DNA from: Coniferiporia sulphurascens
Lineage: Eukaryota > Basidiomycota > Agaricomycetes > Hymenochaetales > Hymenochaetaceae
DNA: 64,000 nucleotides
NCBI GenBank assembly: GCA_002794785.1
Contig: NBBA01000009.1
Coordinates: 1,054,001 to 1,118,000 of the forward strand
Direction: 5' to 3'
Shown here piece after piece: positions 1 through 11,058 of this stretch. A model generated the notes under the pieces. That model searched no databases, was not told where the DNA came from, and was given only the letters and a program-made list of their open reading frames with translations. How positions within the stretch are numbered: position 1 is the first letter of the stretch; each line of letters starts with the position of its first letter. A program made the translations under genes and the position numbers.

Positions 1-2907
1 AGGAAAAGGCGAAGTTCTGATTCCGTCGGGAGACGCCCGCCTTTGACTTGGGCATACTTGGAGAGGTCATCGTATGAAGTCAGGACGGGCCAATGTTGTG
101 CCAGCTTCATCGGAATGGGCCCATACAATGTGCGGACCTAATTGACGTGGAAAATATGTAAGAAAACGCGGGTTGGGGAAATAACTATAAACGAACCTGA
201 ATTTCTCCATCGACAACAATCCAGCTCGCAGGCATTTGGATTGTACTCTTCCCACCACCTTCATAATATTCGAAGAAATCCAGATTGCTTACCGGCCTCC
301 ACGAGATACTGAACTGTGTGACTTGTACTTCGCGTGCCGGGTGCTCGTTGTCCCACCCGAACTCGACGCCATTGAAATCAAGCCCTTTCTCAGGGTCACT
401 GTCTAAATTCTCTGGATCATCGTGACCTAGTACTATGGTCGCAGGCCCAAGGGTAACAGTCGGCCCGGCAGATGGCGGGATTTCGTCCCATTGCTTCGCG
501 AGCGCGTCCCAGTAAGGCGGAGTAAATCCGGGAGGGGGTAGGGTCCCACCGGGTACACCAGCGCCTTGCATAAGCATGTAAAGGAGAGTCTTCAAAACCA
601 TTCGTGAGACGATATAACACACCCCTTTAATCAAACTACTGACCTCAGCATGGAAACCTTCGTGCTCTAATGTCATAAAGAGGACCCGCCCCATTTTTCT
701 CGTTAGCTCGCGTCTCCCTGACGCGATATCGTCATAAAGACGGGTCAGTCGCGCCCGTACGCTGTTGCGGAAGTTAATAATAGATTCAAGAGTGGGCCAG
801 TCATCTTCATTTTTGGGCACTTCCGAATGGGGCTGAAAGGAATTCCTGTAAGTTAAATACTCGAAAAAGCACGGACGACCGAGACTTACGTGACATTGGT
901 TGGGGTCATCCACGTGCGGATCTATTCCTCGCTGGTTAAGAAAATAAGCCAAATGGACAGATTGACGGTAGATCATCCTCATTTACCTCGAAGATATCCT
1001 TGAAGTGCTCTGGCTCCGTGTGTGGCTCTCCAAGCAGCCTGCTTAAATGTATATCTAGGAAAGCCGGGATATGGCCCAAATAGAATAGGCATATATGCCT
1101 CAGATCAATGGGCTTCTTGAAAAGCATAGAGCGTGGGATCATCCCCAGTGTGATAGCATCCCAGGCCCTCCACATCGTCCGGAAGTCTTCGATCGATGGA
1201 ACGCCGAACGCATTTGGTGACTTTAGCAATGGAAACGTGAAAGCAGGCCGCTCAAGTAGCCAGAGCGAATACTGGCCAGGCGCATCAGTCCAACGCATGA
1301 TCGGACGAAGTTCGGCGGATGTAAACATCGTGTAAGCATCCTCATCAGAATACTGCGGTTCCCAGTCAAAGGCCATTATGACGTTATTGCTTGGGCGCAT
1401 TGCGACAGAGGGGAACCAGCTTACCTTTTGCGATATCTCGACATTCACCAACTCTCCGGCAAGGAAAGAGATGGTCTCCGTAGTTCCGGGAAGTTCGAGC
1501 TCCTGGTCCAGAGTCGATTTATAATAAGCCTCATGACGTCCTACGAACGGGATAAACATAGGTCATAACATCCGCATCATAAGAGCGAGATAAGCCTACG
1601 ATCTGCTTCGTTATACCAGTTAACATATTCCCATTTCCCTTCTTCAAAAAGGTTCTCGTTTCCCAGTGTTCTTCCCGCGGCTTTCAAGCCATTCATGATA
1701 AAGCTTTTTGTGCGGCCTTTCGGATCATTATAAGCCAGCTCTACCTTCCCTTTCGCGTTATCATGGTCAAGTCCGAGAAGAAGGGTATCGCCAGAACCGG
1801 GACGCAAGGGTAGTGAACGCAAGAATTGGATGGACGATTCGCGATCAAAGTTCCCTAGGGACGAACCCAAGAATAGTATGTGCAAAGGAGGCGCTGTCGA
1901 TTTGGCTTCATCATCAGCCCCGGGGCTGGAAGGTGGCGTAAATGACGTTGAGTCTGTGCTGTGGCTCTGGGATGATTTGTCCGAGTGAGGAGAAGCGTCT
2001 CTGAGTGCCCTATGACTATCTCTCCCGTAACCTTCAGATAAGTATGCAGTGTTGTGGTTCAGATACTGCTCGTCTTCATTGTATATTTTTCCTTTCTCGC
2101 CCTTCGTATCGAGCCCGCCCTCCAGCACAAACTTTAAGCCGCCATCATACGTGCCCCACATCCCTTTCGCGTCAACTTTCCCCTTCAACTCGTCCCCGTA
2201 ATGCGACATGAGCTCCGTGAGAGTGCGTTCCAACTCACGTTCCTCTAAATCGAGGGCGAAGTAAGTTATAAGCCCTGCAGCGGTGCGGTCCGAGGAAGAC
2301 ACGAGTCTCGACAAGGCCAGAAGGATGTGGGACGTCTTCCGAAGGGCGCTGTGACGTGATTAGCTTCGCGCTGAGAGCAAGGCAAAAAAAGAACACAATG
2401 GGAATACAGTAAATGCGGATAGCAATTCTTAGCGCCGCGTTCGGCGTAGATAAGATATAGGGAGTGTAGATAAAGACGCATCACTACCAGATACGTAAAG
2501 ATGACAGTGGACCCACAACCACCAATGCAGAGGCCTTGGAAGAAATTAGCTATAATCACTCACCCAGCACCAAGCTCAAGGACTACTGGTTCAATGTGGG
2601 GGAAAGCCTCGCCGTCACGAGAATGCATGAGCTGCACAATCTCATCGGACTTTTCCTTGAGAATTGTCTCCTCCGCGGAAAACAAGTAATACTCTGGGCA
2701 GTCCGTCGTGATGGCATCGTAAAGGCGGAGGCCGCGTTCGTCGTACAAAAGCACTGTCGGGACGGACTTGCTCCCAGGGGGTTTGTTGAGGCATTCAATG
2801 ATCTGATCGCGGAGGACTGGGCCGGAAGCATCGTCGCCTGTACCCTGCACGTCGACCGGGGCGCGGACGTCGATTATATGCGGTTTCGGACGCGTGTTGT
2901 CAGACAT
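1..2907 (-). CDS. egt1: Ergothioneine biosynthesis protein 1 (Egt1-type), 3' end cut by window edge
   Basis: This is a fungal fusion enzyme that makes ergothioneine. An EgtD-like SAM-dependent domain trimethylates histidine to hercynine, and an EgtB-like sulfoxide synthase joins hercynine to cysteine. The start is ATG at 2907, giving an N-terminus beginning MSDNTRPKPHIIDVR. The methyltransferase domain follows and its SAM motif VVLELGAG sits at the first exon end, before a GTGAGT donor. The DinB-like helical part comes next, with HIPAFLDIHL near 1060 and HEGFH near 650, which fit the HX3H iron ligands. The FGE-sulfatase domain then begins, with GVEFGWDNEHPAREV near 350. A last exon at about 1-170 reads RTLYGPIPMKLAQHWPVL and leaves the window, so the C-terminal end is missing here. 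The domain order matches Neurospora Egt-1 and S. pombe Egt1. Several short introns interrupt the gene. Confidence 0.93.
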
Positions 2908-4434
2908 TATTGGGGGAGAGAGTAGAGATATGAACGGTGTTGTACGAAGGGTAGTTATAGGGAGACGGGGAGCAGCGGTGTATGCGCGCGCTAGGATAGG
3001 CGGTCTCTGGTGACGTCGTGAAGTTGGATGACCTCAGATGACCAGTCAGCGGCCAGTCGGCTACTAGCTGTGATTAATTGTATGGCGGCTGGTCACCACC
3101 TGCGCCATGCGCGCCCCGCGCCAGCCGCGTCGGATACGATACAATCATATCAGCATTTATAAGGATGCTTGCAAATCCCGCCCTGGCTTGACTCGAATTT
3201 CGAGTACGTGGCAACATCTGGTCCTGCGCGAACAGTCAGCAAGCACTGCATTTGCGATCCGAGCTCCTTCAGGCACACTCTCAAGTCTGATTTCTGAATT
3301 GCAAGTCACCTGGACAACGTCTGTCGCTTTAAGCATACCGCCATCCATTGCACTGTTGGCTTTCAATTCATAATTCTACTGTGCGAGGTCCGGCCGCCAC
3401 CGCCCGTTCGGTGGTCGTTTCGAAGATGGCTACTCTCTTAGCCTCGGGGTTTTCTGCTCCATGTCCAGAGAACAGAACACCGGCTACTCAAACGCTTAAC
3501 GGCGCCAACAGAATCGCCAATAAATCGCCTATTCCTGGCCAAAGGCCATTTTGAGCCCTTTTTCAATTACAAAGAGCGAATAGCGTAAAGAACCGATTAG
3601 GTCAAGGCTGATAGTGCGGCGTCAGCCTGGCCCCGTAAGGAGACGCATTTTCCGCCACACCAGTGAGCTGGCCAACAGTAGGGGGCTCTGGCGACCTTCC
3701 AAAGCCCTATGTGGCGCCATGTGGTTCTGTACGGTAGTCTCAGCCCCATTTCTTTCCGGCGAGTTTCCCGATATTAACTCTGCCCTAACTAGAGCTTGAA
3801 CACGAATCCTGGCGATGGGAATCCCCTATTTTACGTCATTCGCACCCATTGGCCTTTTAAGCGGATAAGAGTCCGAGTTTGCCCAGTCTATTAAACTTTG
3901 CACCATGAGGACGACTTCGACTGTGAGGTCGCCGGGGCATGAGGTTGACGCGCCTGAGTGAACCGCGGCGTTCGCGGAGGCAGGAGATCTCCCAACTGAG
4001 CTCTTTTGCAGATCTATTGGACTTTAGGCGGGTTAAAATTAAAAAGCGAAGCGATGCCGACGGGCATCAAATTATGGTTGCCAATTGTGTTGAGCGTGGG
4101 ATATACGAAATTTCGCTGCGCTTTTTCAAATCCCGGACTCTAGCCTCATATTTGACCGCGAGCGGAGTATTCAAAAGTGGCTTTGAAAAGTTCGTACTAC
4201 TAGATTGTATAAATCACACAGATAGGGAACTTGCAATATGATATCGCAAACTGTTAAGCGCTAAGACCAAAGACTCGAAATGATCGCGGTGACACGGATC
4301 CAAGTACGGAAGGACCCTTTTTAGGCGTTGAAAAACACCCGAACATCGAGTCAGCCTCATTTAGATCTGTATCTATTTTCTTCGTTTCTCTCAGGCCTTG
4401 ACTCGTAATCGGAAGGACTCGAGGTGAATGGGTG
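2908..4434. other. 1.5 kb intergenic region between divergent egt1 and SRR1-like genes
   Basis: This stretch separates two divergently transcribed genes and must hold both promoters. Short open frames exist on both strands (for example 3107-3373 and 3939-4241), but none resembles a known protein or shows convincing splice structure. A small hairpin (CCACCG, 6 nt loop, CGGTGG) lies near 3391-3414. I see no tRNA, repeat array or transposon termini. Confidence 0.5.
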
Positions 4435-5751
4435 ATGACCGTCACCGATGAGGGCTTCAAGTACGTCGAGCCATTCACGACCGTCGTTCCTCGGAAGAAG
4501 AAGCGCAAGGGCCAGTCGCAGGGCGCTTCCGCATCGCGTTCCCCGACGGCGTCGCTTGAGCACACTATGGCCGAACTGCGCTCTGACATGGGCTGGCGAG
4601 ATAAATGCACCCGTGCGTGTTTTGTGCGGGCCGAGGGGACTACTCCTTTCTCATACTCGCTTGCAACATGTTTTTCTCTCCTGCCCTCCTGCCGCAGAAA
4701 TTGTCCGAGATGCGCTGGGCGCACTTCCTGCGGAGATAGATACAGTTTTGTGTCTCGGTCTCGGCAGTCCAACGGAGTCAGTACAGGCGCGCTTCCAGCT
4801 CTGCTTTCTCCTCGAGCTAAGGGACTCGATTCTCCCGGTCAGCCGCGAGCCAGACTTTCATACAACGTCCCCTTCCTATTCGTATCTCATCTCGTCATTT
4901 TTCTCTACTTTTTTTACATAGGATCACACACGCATATGCGCCTTCGATCCGGTCTTCTCGTCACAAGACATAATCCTTCTGACATCGCTCGGGGTCCAAA
5001 TCCTGCCCGACGACAAAGTTAGTACTAGTCCTCGCTGGCATTTGATCCTACCAGGGCCGACCACGTCGGATATCCCACCCAGAGCTTCTTTGTGGCTGAT
5101 TTGCTCCTTCCGTTCTTCAGAATGGTGGGCATGTCCTTGAAAGTCCGACGCTCGTGTTCATGCCCCATTGTGACCGCGGGCTCTACGAAGGTCTCCTGCA
5201 CGCGAACTGGCGCGCCTCAGCACTCGTCAACCTCCTTTTGATAGGGAACGAACTGTCCAGGTACAGCGAAAAGTGAGCAACCCTTCTACGACCCTTGGGG
5301 CCTTACCATCAAATTTTAGTCGTACACTGCCGGCTGACTCTTTTTCTTCCTCTTTCAATCTCCTCCGCTCTTCCGGGGAGTTACCGTTTTTTTTTGTCTC
5401 ATTATCTTTTTTAAACTTTTTCTGCGTTTAGCACGCCGTTCCGTGTCCTAGGGACAGAGAGCCCCTGCATCAGCCGCCTAGGTAAGTTGGCACTTGCGCT
5501 GTCCAGCAGTGCCTGGAATGCTGCGATAATAGTATAGGGCTGATAGGAGGACTCGCTTCATTGTTCTGGCTGAATCAGTTTATTTGGTTTCCTCCGAACA
5601 GCTGCCCGTGCACAGCGTATTCCCGAATGCGTTCAGCAGCACGGCGGTACAGCGCATCAGCGCGGCGTCTTTAGTATGTCAGACGGACGCATTCTGGGAG
5701 CTGGCCGAGGAGCGAGGTTGCGAAGAACCACGGGGAAGCGAGGTAAAATAA
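4435..5751 (+). CDS. SRR1-like domain protein
   Basis: The SRR1 family (Arabidopsis SENSITIVITY TO RED LIGHT REDUCED 1, animal SRRD, yeast Ber1) is implicated in circadian regulation, heme-linked regulation and microtubule stability. Its biochemistry is not settled. The start ATG at 4435 follows an out-of-frame ATG and gives MTVTDEGFKYVEPFTTVV, then a basic stretch PRKKKRKGQ. Spliced exons give the family core in order: DTVLCLGLGSPTESVQARF, then FDPVFSSQDIILLTSLGV, then LVFMPHCDRGLYEGLLHANW and LLLIGNELSRY, then RVLGTESPCISRL. Using the acceptor after GGCTGAATCAG near 5573 keeps frame into LPVHSVFPNAFSSTAVQRIS and a stop at 5749-5751. There are about five introns. It converges with the acidic gene downstream. 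An alternative last exon spliced from the GTAAAA at the stop cannot be excluded. Confidence 0.85.
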
Positions 5752-6207
5752 GATTAGGTCTCCAGATTGAATCATGCATACACGCTTTAGGAACTGTTTC
5801 TAACGTGAAGAGTCAATCCGAATCTACCCGTGCCGTTCGGAGCCTCTCATACGCGAAAGTACAAGCGCTTACCGTGCAAAAATTGCTGATGGAAGCATTG
5901 CCTGGCAAGTTCGCACCCACGTAGCTCGGGCTAACCTCGACTCCTTAACGCCCCCCTCCAACAGGTGAGTGCACTCGCACCGCGGCAAACACATGACGCA
6001 TAAACAAACTCGTATTGCACCCCTGGCAACAAACGATAGGCACACTATTATAAGGCTAGTGGGGGAGGGTGGGGGGGAGGCAACTACAAACCCAAAAATG
6101 AAAAGGTACTACGGGAACGGAAGGAAAAGATTGTACAGACAATGCGGGGCAAGGCCCAACCACGAAATATACAGAATGCATACGGACAACTAATGAAAGA
6201 ATAAAGA
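5752..6207. other. Convergent 3' intergenic region
   Basis: This lies between the convergent 3' ends of the SRR1-like gene and the acidic protein gene. It probably carries both 3' UTRs. A G-rich tract at 6061-6080 is the only notable element. Open frames here have no recognisable product. Confidence 0.5.
6061..6080 (+). other. G-rich tract, possible G-quadruplex
   Basis: The + strand reads GGGGGAGGGTGGGGGGGAGG. It contains three G-runs of at least three, and the long run can be split into two, so it fits an intramolecular four-run quadruplex with one-nucleotide loops. It lies in the shared 3' flank of two convergent genes, where a termination or mRNA-end role is conceivable but untested. Confidence 0.4.
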
Positions 6208-7193
6208 TCAGCAATTTTGATGGTATGGGCTATAGACAGAAGCGGTAGATTCAGAATTAAGGTCAGAGTATGGGAGCGGGTCCCCTTCATAAGAGAAGAA
6301 CTTGTCTGAAGCGCTGTAGATATGCGGCTCGTGGTGATCACGAGGCAAAGGAATGGAGGCAGGATCCGAGAGGTTGAGCGAAGTGCGCGAGCGAGAGAAA
6401 GGTGTTGACGGCGCATCAGATTCGTCGTCGGAAGTATCGTCAATCGCATCTGGGACGGACCCCTCTGGATCGTCTATGTCGCCGGAGCGATATGGTGAAT
6501 ACGGGTCAGAAAGAGAAGGGCAAAAGTAAACGTCCGCGTCGAAATCGAAAGAACGAACGAGCGGTGGATGAAACGGCGGATATGGTACAGGATATGGTAC
6601 AGCAATAGGGGAGGGCGCGGCAAAATCACTGGAGAAGGACATATTCGACAAGACAGAATTCATGCGTGGGACGCGCCGTTCGCTGTCGGACTCGTCAGAG
6701 GCCACATTGTCGGCAACTCTCATGTCCACGTCGGAACCCTCATCGTCGCTGTCCCCGAGTGTCTCAAGAATGGAATCGAGCCACTGCGCTTCAGAGACGT
6801 TGCCCTCATTGGAGGACTCCGCGGCGTCCCCGGGATCTGGAAACAAAAAAGCAAACATGCCTTCGTCTATGATCGAGTCCACTTCTTCGTCCTCAAACTC
6901 AGCATCGACATCAGGGTCGGTGGCGTCGGAGAAAAGTGCAGCACTCGAGGCATTGGGGTCAGAAAGAACATCTTGAGTGATAGAGTTTTTAAGCAGAACC
7001 CAGCGGTGGAGGCTGAGATTGTCCCTAGACCCGCCCCCATAGGAAGAGTGGAGTTTGGAGCGGGCCACAGAGACGAGGTTTGAAGCAAATGACGACATAG
7101 AGTTGGAAGCAGACGGGACTAACAACAAGGAAAGTCAATGGCGGGCCTCAGGGGTAGACACAACGGATAACACTCACCAAAGGCAGACACCAT
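6208..7193 (-). CDS. Acidic, serine/aspartate-rich basidiomycete protein of unknown function
   Basis: I recognise no catalytic domain. A 16 nt first exon starting at ATG 7193 (MVSAF) joins through a GTGAGT...TTGTTAG intron to VPSASNSMSSFASNLVSVAR, giving a protein of about 300 residues. A short conserved-looking segment near the N-terminus, DNLSLHRWVLLKNSI, is followed by an acidic stretch with many Asp, Glu and Ser (for example DPDVDAEFEDEEVDSIIDEG). It ends with a Pro/Tyr/Ser-rich, low-complexity C-terminus. The pattern (small folded N-terminus, long disordered acidic tail) resembles uncharacterised agaricomycete proteins, by memory and not by search. It might be a regulatory or transcription-linked factor, but the sequence does not prove it. 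A start at 7128 without the first exon is less likely. Confidence 0.75.
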
Positions 7194-7739
7194 GGGCACG
7201 TTAGCGGTGTATACGATAGACGATGAATGGCTCGAATAAGAGGGATCCGTTGTTTGATTTGCGGGCAAGTTTATTGACCATGCTGGTTATTTAACTGCGC
7301 CTGTCAACTGGGTGACGGCAGGTAATAAAACGGAGGGCAGATAGTAAAGGGGACGACGAGTCTAGTGCGCCATGGGGGGTGGTACTGCGCGGGTGTATGT
7401 TGGTGTTGAAGAAAAGCAACGAGTTCTCTTATATAAGTGTCTCAAACCGAGTGACTCGTCACTTACCTAATTTCCATTCTTATCTAACACGCGACGAATT
7501 CGTCACACCGGTCTTCCGATATTCCCCTGTGTTCCTAAGTACTTATTATTAGGGCCATTCACCATCTTCGTTCGTACTCACGCGACATGCAATTGCAAAT
7601 AAAGTTACAGAAAGTGCGTATAAAATAGAAAAAAAATGGAAGGAACTTCGATTGCGTCTTTAATGGTCAGTTTGCGATAGAAAAAGTGCATGCCATGAAT
7701 GAAATCGCCACCACCGTCTCAACATGTCATCATCCGTCG
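7194..7739. other. Intergenic region with candidate TATA element
   Basis: This is the upstream region of the acidic gene and the downstream region of APC3, since both lie on the - strand. A palindromic CTTATATAAG at 7428-7437 could serve as a TATA box about 235 bases upstream of the ATG. No gene is visible. Confidence 0.45.
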
Positions 7740-10682
7740 TCATCCTTCGTCCATAGAATCTCCATCTTTCTCTGTCGCCAGGAGTCGCTTAATCTTATTC
7801 AGGCTCTTCGGGGACATATCACGCGCTATTGCGAGCATCTGCGCCGACTTCGTCTCGTCCCCGACCAATCGGTACACCCGTGCGAGTTGGAACACCACAT
7901 TTGCCTCTTCCGGCGCGGAGTCACGAAGGTATTCAAGGTCTTTGATCGCCTCCTAAATACCATCCGCCACATCAGTTAAGGTCTTTCGAATGCCGGCCCG
8001 AAAGGTGTAACCAAACCCAGATATTTTTATATACTTACGCGATACTTTTTCGTCGCGATAAGGATCTTGGCACGCCGATACCGGACCAGCGCATTGTCTG
8101 GCGAAAGCGTTACTGCTTGATTGAACAGCAGGAAGGCCGCCGCCTGGTCTCCGCGCCTTTCGACAGTCTATTAAGGTTCAGCACAGTTCTTACATAAATT
8201 TACTTGCACAATGAAGTTGACCCACCATACCCACACACCCGAGCAGGACCGCGTTCTGGGGGTGTATGGCTGCAGCCTTACGAAAATGATACTCGGCCAA
8301 ACGAAGCTTGCTCATTCTGAGATAACACGACCCCAAACCATACCTGAGATTAGGGGTCATTAACATTCTTCAAACACTATCAATAGGGGGATACGAGAGA
8401 ATGGGCATACCATGCATTATAAGAGCGCTGGTCGGCACGCAGCGCTGACTGGAAGAAATTGACTGCCTTATCAAGATCCTCGTCCGTCAGCTCGTGTCCG
8501 CTCAGTGTGTATGCGTATGCACAGGACGGATCTAGCTGTGCCGCACGCCGAAAGCATGTCAAGGCCTGTAAGCGTTCTTTCTGTAGCGAGAAACAGTTCC
8601 CAACGGCTATCCACGCTTGTGGGGACCGCGGGTCTATACTCAGAAGCTCCTGTGCGAGAAAAGACAACTTCGCGTTTCGTTGTAGATGCCATAATGTAGT
8701 TGAGTACATGTCCATGTCCCAAACGCGGTGCGGGTCTTTGTTGCGAGCGTGATCAAAAAAGCGCTCCGCCTAACAGATGCAGTAGTGTTCAATTGGAGAA
8801 GATCTGGACGGAACGGGCGAGGACGTACCGTCATGTAATCCGCTTGCTCGTAACGAGCACGAGCTATCATGACTATTACAGAGAAGGTCTGCTGGTGATT
8901 TCGCGGAAGTTGATCAATCATTTCTAGGAATGCCTGGCAGTCATACATGGAAAGCAGTCGGACGCAAGTTGCAAACAACCGCATTAGATCATAGACGTAG
9001 TTATCGGCTAATGTCGAATTGTAGGCTTCTTGCATGGCTTGCTCCATTTCAGCCGTCCAAACTGGTACCGGCGTATCATCAGATCGTGGGGAGTGGGCAT
9101 TGTTGGATTGTGACGACGGAGAGCAGGCCACGTCTCCGAGCGCAGCATAGTCTTCATCCATTTCTGATTCGGTGGACTTTGAACGACCATGAACGGTTCG
9201 CTTTCGCTGAGGTGGATGCTCCAAAAAAAAGTTATGTGATAAGAACAAACCTCAACATGGAAAGAACACTTCATCCACCAACCTTTACGTTATGTGACTT
9301 CTGCTTGTCGCCGACTCCGCTGTTAGACAGGAGCCTTGCGCTTCGCCTAGAGGCCATCGATGGTGGCGCCATTGCATTATTCTCGCTTCGACCAGTCTTG
9401 GTTGTCGCAGGCTGTAAACCACGAGCATGAAGAGGATTCCGGGGAAGAGAAGGTTCAGATGAGATGGGATTAGCGGACACAAGTACCGGGCGTGCGCGTG
9501 CCTTTTTCGAGCGGGCTTCAGCACCGGCGCCCTGCCTGAGTTTGTCCTTCTCCAAAGCGGCAGGTTGCCGGGTTTGTGAGCGGGGCTTTTTGGGAGCAGG
9601 TCCCGTCTCCTCCGCGGAAGACAACGGACGCGGGGGAACACCGCCCGCCGGGATGCGTGCGGCACGCAGGGGTGCTAATATTGAGGTTTCAGGATAAAAG
9701 GACTCATTTGTCGCTCTAATTATATCTCGTCAGAACGAGGATGATGCTTCAGGGCACACACTTATCCTCACATGGAATCACGTCCCCCCAGTGGCATTCC
9801 CATGCGGAATGGCTGAGGAGGTGCGGGATCTGGCCTCCATCCACGAAATGGAGCCTGATCATTGGCGGCAGGAGTGAAGAAGCCGGATCCAGTAGCTGTC
9901 GGTCCAGGTGCAACAGGGTGCTTAGAGGAGGATGCCGCATTAGCATAAAACTCTTCCTGTCCTTGCTTTACGGGGTGAGGTCGGGAAGGGAATACCTCCT
10001 CAATTTCGGGGAACGACCCTGCAGAACCCTGTCAGTGGGAGAGACTGCCAAGTTAGGTCCAGGAAGTGACGCACCTGCTGAGCAAAGACCCTCGAATGCA
10101 TCCCAAAGCATGGGATTGAGAGACAAAGCACGACGAAAACTCGATATAGCCTTGTCCAATAAGTTTGCTTTTAGGGCCGCTTTTCCCGCCTTACAGTGCA
10201 GCACGGCTTCTTCTGGATAGACACGGGTCTCGCGTGTATTGTTCAGGGACGCCGCTTTTCAGAAGAACACATCAGACCACATGAATGATTCAGAAATCGG
10301 GTATGAACCACTTACCACGAGATGCATGACAAGGATCCCGCAAACTCGCCTCAAGTGCCTCGCCCGCCTGGGCGTGGTGCCCCAACGCGGTATAGCATTC
10401 GGCTTGTGCGATAAAGCAGCCAGCACAAGGTTCCTGTTGGTAGGGTCCCCTCACGAACCATAGCGCAGATTGAGTCTGTCCGCAGCGCAGGAGCGCAGTC
10501 GAGTAGAGGTGGAGTGCATCGTGGCATTTATTGTCCAGAGCAAAGTAGCGTTCGGCGTAGAAAGCGGCAGACTTGGGAAGGCCAGCATCAAGACAGGAGT
10601 AGATGAGGGCACGGAAACGGGCTGGGAGGTAGGGGGTGACGGAACCGGCGGAGTCGGCGGGGGCGGCAGCGGACTGTTGCAT
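7740..10682 (-). CDS. cdc27: Anaphase-promoting complex subunit APC3/Cdc27
   Basis: APC3 is a TPR scaffold of the APC/C ubiquitin ligase that binds the IR tails of the activators Cdc20/Cdh1 and subunit Apc10, acting in mitotic exit. The start at 10682 gives MQQSAAAPADSAGS. The N-terminal TPRs include AAFYAERYFALDNKCHDALH and LHCKAGKAALKANLLDKAIS. A disordered, basic, phospho-site-like linker (about 9620-9150) follows. The C-terminal TPR superhelix then begins, with motifs such as MYSTTLWHLQRNAKLSFLA, SPQAWIAVGNCFSLQKERLQ and AVNFFQSALRADQRSYNAWY. These are the most conserved part of Cdc27 and confirm the assignment. The last exon reads ...KIKRLLATEKDGDSMDEG with TGA at 7740-7742. There are about ten short introns. 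The spliced length of roughly 750-800 residues is normal for the family. Confidence 0.93.
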
Positions 10683-11058
10683 GGGCGACCGGAGGATTAG
10701 AGATTGGGTAGTGTGCTTACGCGTCAAACATGAGAAAGGCGAGAAGACTAGGCTGGCACAACGGCAAGCAATAAAGATAGTCGACAAAGAGCTTGTGTGC
10801 TGGGCAACGACTAAAGGCGCGTCGACAAATCGGATGCGGAACGAGACGACGATCGCGCCGACCCACGGAGTTCGAGAGGCCGCTTCAAACCATCGAAAGG
10901 CGGGCCACGAACCAAACAGTAAACCACGTGACCCCAAGCCACGCCCCTTTTAATTCCAAATCTCTTGTACATTATTTGGAAGTTTGACTATACAATGATG
11001 TATTTTTATATTCGGGTTGGAACTTTACACTTCGTCAAAAACTACAACAGCTCTAAGT
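10683..11058. other. Intergenic region, APC3 promoter side
   Basis: These 376 bases lie between the 3' end of CCT1 and the start of APC3, which are in tandem on the - strand. They should contain the APC3 promoter and the CCT1 polyadenylation region. I see no gene or repeat. Confidence 0.5.

Noticed and set aside
2908..4434. Possible decayed transposon or extra gene in the egt1/SRR1 gap
   Set aside because: No terminal repeats, transposase or reverse-transcriptase motifs, and no consistent spliced reading frame were found.
6568..7083. A 171-codon open frame on the + strand opposite the acidic protein gene
   Set aside because: It mirrors the Ser/Asp-rich coding strand, has no recognisable domain, and lacks splice or start context.
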